From contig JBAVQS010000350.1 of NCBI GenBank assembly GCA_049694275.1, forward strand, positions 1 to 13,551: a stretch of 13,551 nucleotides of DNA, written 5' to 3'. Below are positions 1 to 6,710 of this stretch, piece after piece. Below the pieces are notes generated by a model. The model did not search any database. It saw only the letters and a program-made list of their open reading frames with translations, and had not been told where the DNA came from. Position 1 is the first letter of the stretch. Every line of letters begins with the position of its first letter. Source of the DNA: JBAVQS01 sp049694275. Its GTDB lineage: Bacteria > Chloroflexota > Anaerolineae > UBA4142 > SHND01. The translations under genes and the position numbers were made by a program.

Positions 1-127
1 CAAACACAAAGAGGAGAATAATGTCCGAGAATTGAGACACCAACCCCAGGACCATCTGCGCAATATAGGCGCCGGCGATAATCACCAGCAGGATCAACAA
101 TAGGTTAAACCAGGAATTTTTCGGCAT
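1..127 (-). CDS. Membrane protein N-terminus, possibly AI-2E family transporter (partial)
   Basis: The reading frame starts at an ATG (127-125) and runs off the left edge after 42 codons. The protein opens MPKNSWF, followed by a hydrophobic segment from about residue 7 to 20, a short polar turn (VSQFSDI) near 31-37 and a second hydrophobic stretch that is cut off. A short N-terminal helix, then a turn and a second helix is how AI-2E family permeases (YdiK/TqsA-like) usually begin, but 42 residues cannot prove it. No convincing Shine-Dalgarno precedes the ATG. It lies 32 bp downstream of the oxidoreductase stop on the same strand, so it may be read through from that operon. That it is coding is fairly likely; the family name is a guess. 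Confidence 0.4.
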   Translation of the reverse strand, partial: MPKNSWFNLLLILLVIIAGAYIAQMVLGLVSQFSDIILLFVF

Positions 128-159
128 AGCTTTAATGGTGAGGTTGCCACAGGACCCGA

Positions 160-2064
160 TCAGCCTGTAGCAACCTTCGCAATTCCAAGACTTTGCAAAC
201 GCTCCGGGGTCGGCACGCCTGACTCATCCCACCCCATCTGCGTGTAATATTCCTTCCGCGCATTATCAAACTGTTCTTGCGGGAGACTCACATTGGCCAG
301 CGGGCCGCCCGCCAGCTTTTCAAAAAAGCGCGCCGGCAGTCGGTCCCCTTCGCTATTCCATCCTTCACGCAAGTTATAGACTCTAGCAAGCGTGGCCGCG
401 CGCTCGCCGATGCGTAAATAATCCTGCGCGCCAAGATCCCAGCCGGTTACCGCATTCGTCATTTCCGTCATCTGCTGTGTTGAATAGGGGAGGAAATGAC
501 ACATGACCGCCGAATCCCAAAAGTGCATCCAGTTGGTCTGGGCCACCAGCAGTCGCACCTTGTCTGCACTCAAATCATTTGCAGGGAGCGGGTGCAGGCG
601 CTCGTCCAGTTCCTGGAGCCATTTGAGCATGTCGTTCTGTTTCACGTAATACGTGTCGTGCATATTGTGCTCGTGGTCCGCGCCGGTCGGCGAGACCACA
701 TACCCGATGCCCAGGCCATGCTTCAGGCGCGGTTCGTGCATGGGAATCTCTTGCCCGTGCACGTGCATCGCATAGGCCGCCGCGCCCCCGCCGATTTTGT
801 CCGCCGCCCGCGCAACCCCATCCGCCAGCACGTCGCCTAACCCTTCACGTCGCGTGATCTTGTCCACCATCTGCAACATGGCCGCCGCATTTCCAAACCG
901 CAGGTCAATGCCATCGGTATCGCGCGCGGAGATCAGCTCTTGCTCGAATGCCTCCATCGCAAACGCGATCACGGCCCCCATCGAGATGGTGTCGATCCCA
1001 TATGCGGCGCACAGCTCATTCGCCTTTGCCAGCGCAACCAGGTCCGAAATCCCTTCGTCCGAGCCGAATGCTGCCAGGGTCTCGTACTCCGGGCCGCCGT
1101 ATTGCGGGTGGACGTATGGCTGTGACAGATTCCAATTCTGGACGGACGCGGGCGGCTGTTTCACCTCGACCACGCGCTTGCAGCGCACCGCGCACGCATA
1201 GCACGTCTCGCGCTTGATGAGGATCTGGTCGCGCATCGTCGTGCCGGTGATCGCCTCGTTCTCGGCGAACACCCCCTCGCGGAAATTGCGCGTTGGCAGC
1301 CCGCCCGCTTTGGACAAGGAGCGCACGATACGGGCCGTCCCCGCGTCGTGCAGCCCGGAAATCAGATCGAGGTTCGCCCCCATCCATCGGGCAATCCCCT
1401 GGATATGATCGGGGTGCGCAATCTCCATCAACCCCTTGCCCGGTTTCGCACGGACCGCCACCCCCTTGAGGTTTTTGCTTCCCATCACCGCGCCCAGGCC
1501 GCTGCGCCCTGCAAAGTGCGAACGATCATGCACAATTGCCGCAAAGCGGACCCGGTTCTCGCCCGCCGGGCCGATCAGCGCCGTCCGGATCCCCTTGTCA
1601 TTCAACTCGGCGCGGATCAGGTCCTCGACCTGGCCGGTCGTCTTGCCCCAGAGGTGAGAAGCGTCGCGCAATTCCGCCGCGCCGTTATTAACCCATAGGT
1701 ACACCGGACGTTCCGCCTGGCCGGTCAGGATGACGGCGTCAAACCCCGCGCGTTTGAGCTCAGCGCCAAAGTATCCGCCCCCCTCGGCATTGCCAAAGCC
1801 GTTCGTGAGCGGCGATTTCGCGCCTACCCCATTCCGCCCCTGGCCCGAGAGCGCGGCCCCGGTCAAAGGGCCGGCGGCAAAGATGAGCAGATTCTCGGGC
1901 GACAGCGCATCAATCCCTGGCCGGGTCTCGCTCAATAAATAATACCCGACCAGCCCGCGCCCGCCGAGGAACCGCCGATAAAACTCATCACCCCGCGTCT
2001 CGACGTCAATCGTTCGGCTCGTTAAATCCACGCGCAGGATTTTTCCGGTATATCCAAAAGCCAT
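160..2064 (-). CDS. aor: Tungsten-dependent aldehyde:ferredoxin oxidoreductase
   Basis: The 634-residue product belongs to the aldehyde:ferredoxin oxidoreductase family. These enzymes carry a tungsten bis-pyranopterin cofactor and one [4Fe-4S] cluster, and oxidise aldehydes to carboxylic acids (or the reverse) with ferredoxin as electron partner. The N-terminal domain starts with the family signature GYTGKILRVDL, followed by GGRGL near 35-38 and glycine-rich cofactor-contact segments near 65-100. The cluster ligands are visible: CYACAVRC gives Cys288, Cys291 and Cys295, and Cys522 (AVMCHF) is the fourth. The C-terminus has the usual YNLREG and GWDESGVPTPERL segments, so the gene is full length. 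An AGGAC Shine-Dalgarno sits about 7 nt before the ATG, inside the end of the upstream gene, so translation is probably coupled. The physiological aldehyde cannot be read from the sequence, and no cofactor-synthesis gene lies next to it. Confidence 0.95.
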   Translation of the reverse strand: MAFGYTGKILRVDLTSRTIDVETRGDEFYRRFLGGRGLVGYYLLSETRPGIDALSPENLLIFAAGPLTGAALSGQGRNGVGAKSPLTNGFGNAEGGGYFGAELKRAGFDAVILTGQAERPVYLWVNNGAAELRDASHLWGKTTGQVEDLIRAELNDKGIRTALIGPAGENRVRFAAIVHDRSHFAGRSGLGAVMGSKNLKGVAVRAKPGKGLMEIAHPDHIQGIARWMGANLDLISGLHDAGTARIVRSLSKAGGLPTRNFREGVFAENEAITGTTMRDQILIKRETCYACAVRCKRVVEVKQPPASVQNWNLSQPYVHPQYGGPEYETLAAFGSDEGISDLVALAKANELCAAYGIDTISMGAVIAFAMEAFEQELISARDTDGIDLRFGNAAAMLQMVDKITRREGLGDVLADGVARAADKIGGGAAAYAMHVHGQEIPMHEPRLKHGLGIGYVVSPTGADHEHNMHDTYYVKQNDMLKWLQELDERLHPLPANDLSADKVRLLVAQTNWMHFWDSAVMCHFLPYSTQQMTEMTNAVTGWDLGAQDYLRIGERAATLARVYNLREGWNSEGDRLPARFFEKLAGGPLANVSLPQEQFDNARKEYYTQMGWDESGVPTPERLQSLGIAKVATG

Positions 2065-2066
2065 AA

Positions 2067-2729
2067 TTACGTCCTGTTAATAACCTCACCCCAAAAGTGC
2101 TCTTCCAACATCGCAATCCGTCGAATGACCAGACTGGCGTGGGCAAAGGAACGATCGTGGTCGCCGTTCGCGACTCCGCGCAATATCTGGCCGAGCACAT
2201 CCCATTCGGACGCCACATCGGCCAGAACGGGGACAAGCTCAGCGGCATCCGACTGCCAGGCTGTAGCCTGCTGCAAAAATCGAACGTAGGGCCGCCGGTA
2301 TAATGATTCTGTCCGGTCGATCTCCTCGGCCGCATGGAGTGCGCACGCCTGCGCATCGGCGGCTCGCTCCCATGTCTCGAAATCTTCGGCGAGCAGCTCC
2401 ATCCCCATGATCGCGGTATAATGCGAGCGGTCGAGATCCATAGCGAGCGCGTTGGCCCGCAGTGCGCCGGTAATCGCCCCGCGCTTGTCGCCGTCGCGCC
2501 AGTCCTGGAGCCGCTGCTCCAGGTCACGCTCCAGGCGCCGATTGTGACCGCTAAAAAAGCGGGAGGGTGAACGTCCGGGCTGGCTAATATACTCGAAGTA
2601 CAGCCCTGCTCCCAATCCCAGAACCATCTCTTGTGAAAGTGTAATCCCCTGCGCCGCCCAATCTGTCACGATCTGGCCCAGATCAAGTTTCGCACTCTCT
2701 GGCATCCCCTCAATTTGCTTGTTATCCAT
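2067..2729 (-). CDS. BtrH/DUF4872-like protein upstream of aor, function unknown
   Basis: The product has 220 residues and no signal peptide or membrane helix. Residues about 33-50 (ITLSQEMVLGLGAGLYFEY) resemble the segment after the active site in proteins with a BtrH N-terminal domain, named after the butirosin acyltransferase BtrH. The later stretch LYRRPYVRFLQQA resembles the helical DUF4872 part of the same proteins. The usual N-terminal His/Cys active-site segment is absent and the product is about 100 residues shorter than the family norm as I recall it, so it may be a non-catalytic or much-reduced relative. It ends 2 bp before the aor start, which suggests a helper role for that enzyme, such as maturation or partner binding; that is inference. 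No Shine-Dalgarno precedes the ATG. A TorD-like helical chaperone is an alternative reading. Confidence 0.7.
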   Translation of the reverse strand: MDNKQIEGMPESAKLDLGQIVTDWAAQGITLSQEMVLGLGAGLYFEYISQPGRSPSRFFSGHNRRLERDLEQRLQDWRDGDKRGAITGALRANALAMDLDRSHYTAIMGMELLAEDFETWERAADAQACALHAAEEIDRTESLYRRPYVRFLQQATAWQSDAAELVPVLADVASEWDVLGQILRGVANGDHDRSFAHASLVIRRIAMLEEHFWGEVINRT

Positions 2730-2740
2730 GTTGTAGGAAA

Positions 2741-2749
2741 ATTATAGCA
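2741..2749 (-). promoter_or_regulatory. Extended -10 promoter for the BtrH-like/aor operon
   Basis: Read on the minus strand the site is TGCTATAAT, a perfect extended -10 element. Its last base is 11 nt before the ATG, so transcription should begin about 5 nt before the start codon. The leader would then be too short for a Shine-Dalgarno, and none is present. No good -35 box is seen at 16-18 bp. Confidence 0.55.
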
Positions 2750-2768
2750 TAAAGAAGAGGGCCTGGAG

Positions 2769-2868
2769 TGGTGATTCCTCACACCTCATTTTGTTCTGAA
2801 CCCGCGCTTTTGGCGGGTGAAGAATCTCGCTAACGCAAACGGAATCTGACACTTGTGAGAAATCACCA
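2769..2868. repeat. 100-bp element with 15-bp inverted ends
   Basis: The left end TGGTGATTCCTCACA (2769-2783) and the reverse complement of the right end (2854-2868) agree at 14 of 15 positions, with 70 bp between them. An internal hairpin (CCCGC 2801-2805 with GCGGG 2813-2817) and a segment at 2817-2841 that recurs at 10659-10683 lie inside. The element fills most of the gap between the toxin gene and the BtrH-like gene. It could be a small non-autonomous mobile element, a dispersed intergenic repeat or a poor terminator for the toxin operon. No flanking target duplication is evident. Confidence 0.5.
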
Positions 2869-2909
2869 TGGGCTGAAGCAGCGCTCACGTGTAAACTTGC
2901 ATTTCCCGG

Positions 2910-3449
2910 TCAACCTGTCATCGCCAATGCCTCGGCGAGCCGAGTTGCCGTTCCCGCTTCCAGCGGAATATTCGCCTGAATGCTCTCTAGCGTAGAATGA
3001 GCATAGTGCGCAGCCATCTCTGCGCCTTTCATGTCATACAGTTCGAGCGCAATCAGAAACTCACCGGGGTTAACGATTCCAATGCCTTGATAGCGCCGCA
3101 GTTCTAGCAGATCGCGATCACTGCTCACGAGGTAATGCGCATGTCCTTGAACCGCGCAAACCAGAAATTTGATGTCTTTCGGATCACGGCAAGCGCCGGG
3201 GAGGTCCCGGTATGTCGGCACATTCTCCGTAAAGCGTTCCAGGCCTTGCACAAATTCTGTCAAAGGGATCGCCGCCAGGCGCCGGATTGCGGGGCGAGCC
3301 ACTACGCTGGCGAGCTCCTCACGCGTAGCGGGAGAGGAAAGAAAGGTAAAGCGACCGGCATGCCAATTCTCTACAACCCGGCGCATGAGCTTGCCTTGCG
3401 TGAGCAGATAACTGACCAATGAGCTGGTATCGACGACGACGCGCAGCAT
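2910..3449 (-). CDS. PIN-domain toxin (COG1569-type ribonuclease)
   Basis: The 179-residue product is a PIN-domain protein of the 'putative toxin-antitoxin system toxin component, PIN family' kind, predicted to be a Mg2+-dependent endoribonuclease acting in the cytoplasm. The acidic active-site residues appear in order: Asp7 in VVVDTSSLV, Glu44/Glu45 in TREELASVV, Asp89 and Asp92 in RDPKDIKFL, and Asp111/Asp113 in SSDRDLLEL. The PIN core spans about residues 1-130; the last 45 residues are a helical extension. The start lies 3 bp after the stop of the antitoxin gene, the usual antitoxin-first order, so both should come from the same promoter. The RNA target cannot be deduced. The acidic set is complete, so it is probably active. 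Confidence 0.85.
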   Translation of the reverse strand: MLRVVVDTSSLVSYLLTQGKLMRRVVENWHAGRFTFLSSPATREELASVVARPAIRRLAAIPLTEFVQGLERFTENVPTYRDLPGACRDPKDIKFLVCAVQGHAHYLVSSDRDLLELRRYQGIGIVNPGEFLIALELYDMKGAEMAAHYAHSTLESIQANIPLEAGTATRLAEALAMTG

Positions 3450-3452
3450 TGC

Positions 3453-3749
3453 TTATGGGGTCCTTGTGCTGACCTGCTGGCGCGCCCGTTCGATAATCGC
3501 CAGCACCTGCTCTTCGCTCAGGTTCGCATTCCGCTCGGCGTTCTTGGCCGCCGTGTCGTCCAGCCATGCAAAGAACGCTTCCCGCTCCTTGCGAAACCGC
3601 TGAAACTGTTCGTACTCTTCCAGGTTAACAATTGCGGCCTGCGGGCGGCCAAAAGTTTCGATAATATAGATATTGTGCTGTTCATGAATTTCGCGCAGCA
3701 CATCGGTCAGCCGCTGTCGCAAATCGGTCGCGCCGATATTTCGTTCCAT
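3453..3749 (-). CDS. Phd/YefM-like antitoxin
   Basis: The product has 98 residues from the ATG at 3749. An in-frame TTG at 3761 would add four residues, but it overlaps the GGGAG Shine-Dalgarno that lies about 5 nt before the ATG, so the ATG is chosen. The N-terminal half (IGATDLRQRLTDVLREI, then FGRPQAAIVNLEEYEQF) follows the Phd/YefM fold: an initial strand and helix, then a second strand ending in a (V/L)xxxEY segment. This domain dimerises and binds operator DNA. The charged C-terminal half (about 55-98) is the expected flexible region that wraps the toxin. It is followed immediately by the PIN toxin, and the promoter carries candidate operator repeats, so autorepression is likely. Confidence 0.82.
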   Translation of the reverse strand: MERNIGATDLRQRLTDVLREIHEQHNIYIIETFGRPQAAIVNLEEYEQFQRFRKEREAFFAWLDDTAAKNAERNANLSEEQVLAIIERARQQVSTRTP

Positions 3750-3773
3750 CGTATCTCCCAATATCTTTAATTC

Positions 3774-3800
3774 TTATAAACATTATAAACCTTATAATAT
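3774..3800. promoter_or_regulatory. Three tandem 9-bp repeats, candidate toxin-antitoxin operator
   Basis: Three consecutive 9-bp units each begin with the palindrome TTATAA: ttataaaca (3774), ttataaacc (3783) and ttataatat (3792). They cover the -10 box of the antitoxin promoter and the DNA on both sides. Evenly spaced short palindromes over the core promoter are what cooperative binding by a Phd/YefM-type antitoxin would use. Binding itself is inferred. Confidence 0.5.
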
Positions 3801-3810
3801 TTGACGTCAA
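3782..3810 (-). promoter_or_regulatory. Promoter of the antitoxin-toxin operon
   Basis: On the minus strand TTGACG (3810-3805) is followed after exactly 17 bp by TATAAT (3787-3782). This is one of the best sigma-70-type matches in the window. The start point should be near 3775, giving a leader of about 25 nt with the GGGAG Shine-Dalgarno near its end. The -35 box lies in a perfect 10-bp palindrome, TTGACGTCAA (3801-3810). Confidence 0.75.
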
Positions 3811-3825
3811 TACACACTGTCCTTT

Positions 3826-3876
3826 GGGAATTAAAAAAGGGGTTGGAGATGCATCTCCAACCCCTTTTCAATTCCC
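3826..3876 (-). terminator. Intrinsic terminator after proS
   Basis: A perfect 34-bp palindrome (3835-3868, centred on GATGCATC) is flanked by a further 7-bp complementary pair, GGGAATT (3826-3832) with AATTCCC (3870-3876). In the direction of proS the stem GGGGTTGGAGATG/CATCTCCAACCCC is followed by TTTTTT, as in a factor-independent terminator. It starts 7 bp past the proS stop codon and insulates the toxin-antitoxin promoter downstream. Read from the plus strand it also ends in TTTT, but no plus-strand gene needs it. Confidence 0.85.
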
Positions 3877-3882
3877 AAATTC

Positions 3883-5649
3883 TTACTTGAAAGGTACCTG
3901 CGCCACTTTGGTCTTGATCTCGTCGAACAATGCCTTGATCTCGGCCTGCACGTACCCAATCAACTCGGCCTCGGGCACGATTTTGATCTCGCTCTGGTCG
4001 CGCCGCTTGACCTCGACGCCACCTTGCTTCATCGCCTTGCCGGCGACGGTGAGGCGAATCGGTAGCCCCATCAAGTCCGCATCGGCGAACTTGACGCCGG
4101 GGCTCTCTTCGCGGTCGTCATACAACACCTCGATCCCCGCCGCTTGCAGCGCCTGATAGATTCGCTCGGCCGCGACGCCGATCTGCGGATCACGCGCCCC
4201 GAGTGCGACCAGATGCACCGGGTAGGGCGCAACGGTGATGGGCCACACCAGCCCGCGGTCGTCGTGATGCTCTTCGGCGACACACGCCAGCAAGCGCCCC
4301 GAACCAATGCCGTAGGACCCCATGACGATGGGTTGGGGCTGTCCGTCGGCTGTGAGATAGTTGGCGCCGATGGCCGCCGTATAGCGCGTGCCCAGTTTAA
4401 AGATATTGCCGACCTCGACCCCGCGCGCCGTATACAGCGCATGTCCGCAGTTGATGCACGCCTCGCCGTCCCCCGCCGCGACAATGTCGGCGACGATGCT
4501 CGGTTGATAATCGCGCGGGATATTGGTATTGCGAACATGATATCCCTCGTCGTTCGCGCCGGCGACCAGGTTGGGCGAGGAGGGGACCATCTCGTCCGCG
4601 ATGACCGTAACCCCCGTCAGCCCGATGGGCGAGGCATAGCCGGGAGTTGCGCCCACATTGCGGATCTCTTGCTCGGTCGCGGGCCGCAGCCAGTCCGCCT
4701 TGAGCGCGTTCGACAGCTTGGTCTCGTTGACCTCCATGTCGCCGCGCACGACCGCAAAGACAAACTCTTCGCGCGCGCCGCCCTCTTCTTCATGCCCGGC
4801 GATCATAAATACCGCCTTGGCGGTCTTGCTCTTGGGCACGCCCAGCAGGGTTGCCAGGGCCTCGATCGTCTTGCAGTCCGGCGTCGCCACCTTTTCCAGC
4901 GGCAGGAGTTCCTCCGCCGGCGCGGCTTGTTTGGCGAACCGCGCGATCTGGCGGTTGGCCGCATACCCGCAGTTCTTGCACAGGACCAGCGTGTCCTCGC
5001 CGACGGGGGTGAGGTACATGTACTCGTGCGCCAGGCTCCCCCCCATCATCCCGACATCCGAGCCGACCGCAATCGCCGGGACGCCGCAGCGGTTAAAAAT
5101 GTTGAAATACGCCTGATAGTGCGCCCGGTACTGCTTGTCCAGCCCCGCTTCGTCCTGGTCGAGGCTGTACGAGTCCTTCATCGTAAACTCGCGGACGCGA
5201 ATCAGCCCGGCGCGCGGGCGCGGGTCGTCGCGGAATTTCGTCTGGATGTGATAGACCAACTGCGGAAGCTGGCGATAGGACTTGATCTCGGTCTTGCAAA
5301 GGTCGGCGACCACCTCTTCGTGCGTCATGGCGAGCACCATATCGCGCTCTTTGCGGTCTTTGAACCGCGCCATCTCGGGACCAACCGAATACCAGCGCCC
5401 CGTCGCCTGCCATACCTCGGCGGGATGCACGACCGGCATGGTGAGCTCCTGCCCGCCGATCGCGTTCATCTCCTCCCGCATAATGTTTTCAATCTTGACC
5501 AGCGCCCGCTTGGCGAGCGGCAGGTACGAGAACAGCCCCTGCCCGAGCTGACGAATATAGCCGGCGCGCAATAAAAGCTGCGCGCTGATCGCCTCCACCC
5601 CGGCCGGCGCATCGCGCAGGGTCGTACCAAAATGATGAGAGAGTTTCAT
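3883..5649 (-). CDS. proS: Prolyl-tRNA synthetase, bacterial type with editing insert
   Basis: The 588-residue product attaches proline to tRNA-Pro in the cytoplasm and is close to the usual bacterial length of about 570. The class II catalytic core is seen around RQLGQGLFSYLPLAKRAL (33-50, motif 1), RPRAGLIRVREFTMKDSYSL (144-163, motif 2) and GSYGIGSGRL (444-453, motif 3). Residues about 245-390 form the YbaK-like insertion that deacylates mischarged Ala-tRNA-Pro; SKTAKAV near 274-280 holds the lysine expected in that site. CKNCGY (224-229) and CINCGH (398-403) form two CxxC pairs flanking the insert, possibly binding a metal. The anticodon-binding domain covers about 470-580. It has its own promoter upstream and a strong terminator downstream. 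No clear Shine-Dalgarno is seen before the ATG. Confidence 0.97.
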   Translation of the reverse strand: MKLSHHFGTTLRDAPAGVEAISAQLLLRAGYIRQLGQGLFSYLPLAKRALVKIENIMREEMNAIGGQELTMPVVHPAEVWQATGRWYSVGPEMARFKDRKERDMVLAMTHEEVVADLCKTEIKSYRQLPQLVYHIQTKFRDDPRPRAGLIRVREFTMKDSYSLDQDEAGLDKQYRAHYQAYFNIFNRCGVPAIAVGSDVGMMGGSLAHEYMYLTPVGEDTLVLCKNCGYAANRQIARFAKQAAPAEELLPLEKVATPDCKTIEALATLLGVPKSKTAKAVFMIAGHEEEGGAREEFVFAVVRGDMEVNETKLSNALKADWLRPATEQEIRNVGATPGYASPIGLTGVTVIADEMVPSSPNLVAGANDEGYHVRNTNIPRDYQPSIVADIVAAGDGEACINCGHALYTARGVEVGNIFKLGTRYTAAIGANYLTADGQPQPIVMGSYGIGSGRLLACVAEEHHDDRGLVWPITVAPYPVHLVALGARDPQIGVAAERIYQALQAAGIEVLYDDREESPGVKFADADLMGLPIRLTVAGKAMKQGGVEVKRRDQSEIKIVPEAELIGYVQAEIKALFDEIKTKVAQVPFK

Positions 5650-5711
5650 AAATGGAATCCAATCTAGTACAGGATTAAGCGCATCGCATGTGCACGATGC
5701 CGGACGGTCAG

Positions 5712-5740
5712 AGTTTACCCAGACCGGGGGAAAAAGTCAA
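5712..5740 (-). promoter_or_regulatory. Promoter of proS
   Basis: On the minus strand TTGACT (5740-5735) and TAAACT (5717-5712) are separated by 17 bp, lying just past the mevalonate kinase stop. Transcription from about 5705 would give a leader of roughly 55 nt. It contains a small inverted repeat, GCATCG (5681-5686) with CGATGC (5695-5700). No T-box sequence is present, so tRNA-dependent control is not indicated. Confidence 0.65.
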
Positions 5741-5757
5741 CCAATTGTAATCTCCCT

Positions 5758-6681
5758 TTACTGGACCGCCGTGACGATGACGCTGACTGCTCCCGCCTTT
5801 ACGAGCGCGGCCTGGACCACCGGTGCTTGCTCGGGCGTGATATAAACGATTACGTTGCCCCCACGCCCGCCGCCCGATAGCTTGGCCCCCGGCGCTCCCG
5901 CCGCGCGAGCGGCCTGCGCCAGGCGCTCGATCTCGGGCGATGAAACCCCGATCTCTTGCAAGAGTTCCTGGTTCCGGTTCATTAGCCCTCCCAGTTGCTC
6001 AATATTTCCTTCGGCAAGTGCGACCCGGGCCTGCTCGACGACGACGGCGACCTGGTCAAAGAGTCGCTCGTAGCGTGCAGGGTCCTGCTGCCATCCTTTG
6101 CGGACATCCCCCACCGTGATCCTGGTGGGACTGGCAATGCCGGTGTTGGCGATGGCGAGGGTAAAGGGACGCGCAATCTCAATCGGCTGGGGACCCGCGG
6201 GACGAGTAAACCGGATCGCCTGCTCCAGCGCAATGACCGTATTGTCGATCCCGCTCGGCGTGCCGTGATACAGCTTTTCGCTCTCATAGACGAGGGCGGA
6301 TACCTCGGCAGGGGAGAGGGGATGTTTCAAATGGGCGGCGAGCGCGCGGACGATGGCCGTCGAGACGGCGGCGCCGCTCCCCAATCCGCTGGCAATCGGG
6401 ATGTCCGATTCGATCCAGATGTCGAGCGAGAGCGGGGTCGGGGCGGCGAGTGCGGCGAGCGTGAGGCGGATGATGGCCCCGAGCGGGTCATCCGGTGCAG
6501 CGTTGAGCGCCCAGGTGCGGCCCAGATCGCGGGCGTGCACGATGATAGAGCCTGTGCCGGTCTCCTCTATGCGCACGCGCGTCCGCAGTTGCGGTAGCGG
6601 GACGGCCAGCGCCGGGCGACCATAGACGACGGCGTGCTCGCCAAAAAGAATAATCTTGCCGGAAGCGGAAGCGTTCGTCAT
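5758..6681 (-). CDS. mvk: Mevalonate kinase (GHMP kinase family)
   Basis: The 307-residue product phosphorylates mevalonate with ATP in the mevalonate route to isoprenoids. The three GHMP-kinase motifs are visible: GKIILFGEHAVVYG (8-21), PIASGLGSGAAV (95-106, the phosphate-binding loop) and KLSGGGRGGNVIVY (267-280). HGTPSGIDNTV (139-149) carries the Asp146 expected to act as catalytic base. In motif 2 a glycine replaces the second serine of the usual GSSAA, and motif 3 has an Arg and an Asn where GxGGGGC is typical; both positions differ from textbook enzymes. No other mevalonate-pathway gene lies nearby. The start codon is 29 bp from that of the divergent transporter gene. A different GHMP kinase substrate is less likely. 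Confidence 0.88.
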   Translation of the reverse strand: MTNASASGKIILFGEHAVVYGRPALAVPLPQLRTRVRIEETGTGSIIVHARDLGRTWALNAAPDDPLGAIIRLTLAALAAPTPLSLDIWIESDIPIASGLGSGAAVSTAIVRALAAHLKHPLSPAEVSALVYESEKLYHGTPSGIDNTVIALEQAIRFTRPAGPQPIEIARPFTLAIANTGIASPTRITVGDVRKGWQQDPARYERLFDQVAVVVEQARVALAEGNIEQLGGLMNRNQELLQEIGVSSPEIERLAQAARAAGAPGAKLSGGGRGGNVIVYITPEQAPVVQAALVKAGAVSVIVTAVQ

Positions 6682-6703
6682 CGCCTGGGTCCTATGTTAG
6701 AAT
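6675..6703 (+). promoter_or_regulatory. Promoter of the CNNM transporter gene, leaderless arrangement
   Basis: TG-T-TAGAAT (6695-6703) is an extended -10 element, with a partial -35 box TCGTCA (6675-6680, 4 of 6 matches) 17 bp upstream. Only 7 nt separate the -10 box from the ATG at 6711, so the transcript should start at or next to the start codon. The -35 lies over the start of the divergent mevalonate kinase gene, so the two promoters probably compete. Confidence 0.5.
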
Positions 6704-6710
6704 AAATACC

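Noticed and set aside
3750..3761. TTG start four codons upstream for the antitoxin
   Set aside because: The GGGAG ribosome site overlaps those codons and serves the ATG at 3749.
4144..5574. A 476-residue open frame opposite proS
   Set aside because: proS is a clear conserved gene on the other strand. The opposite frame is open because of high GC and gives an Arg-rich, family-less product with no start signals.
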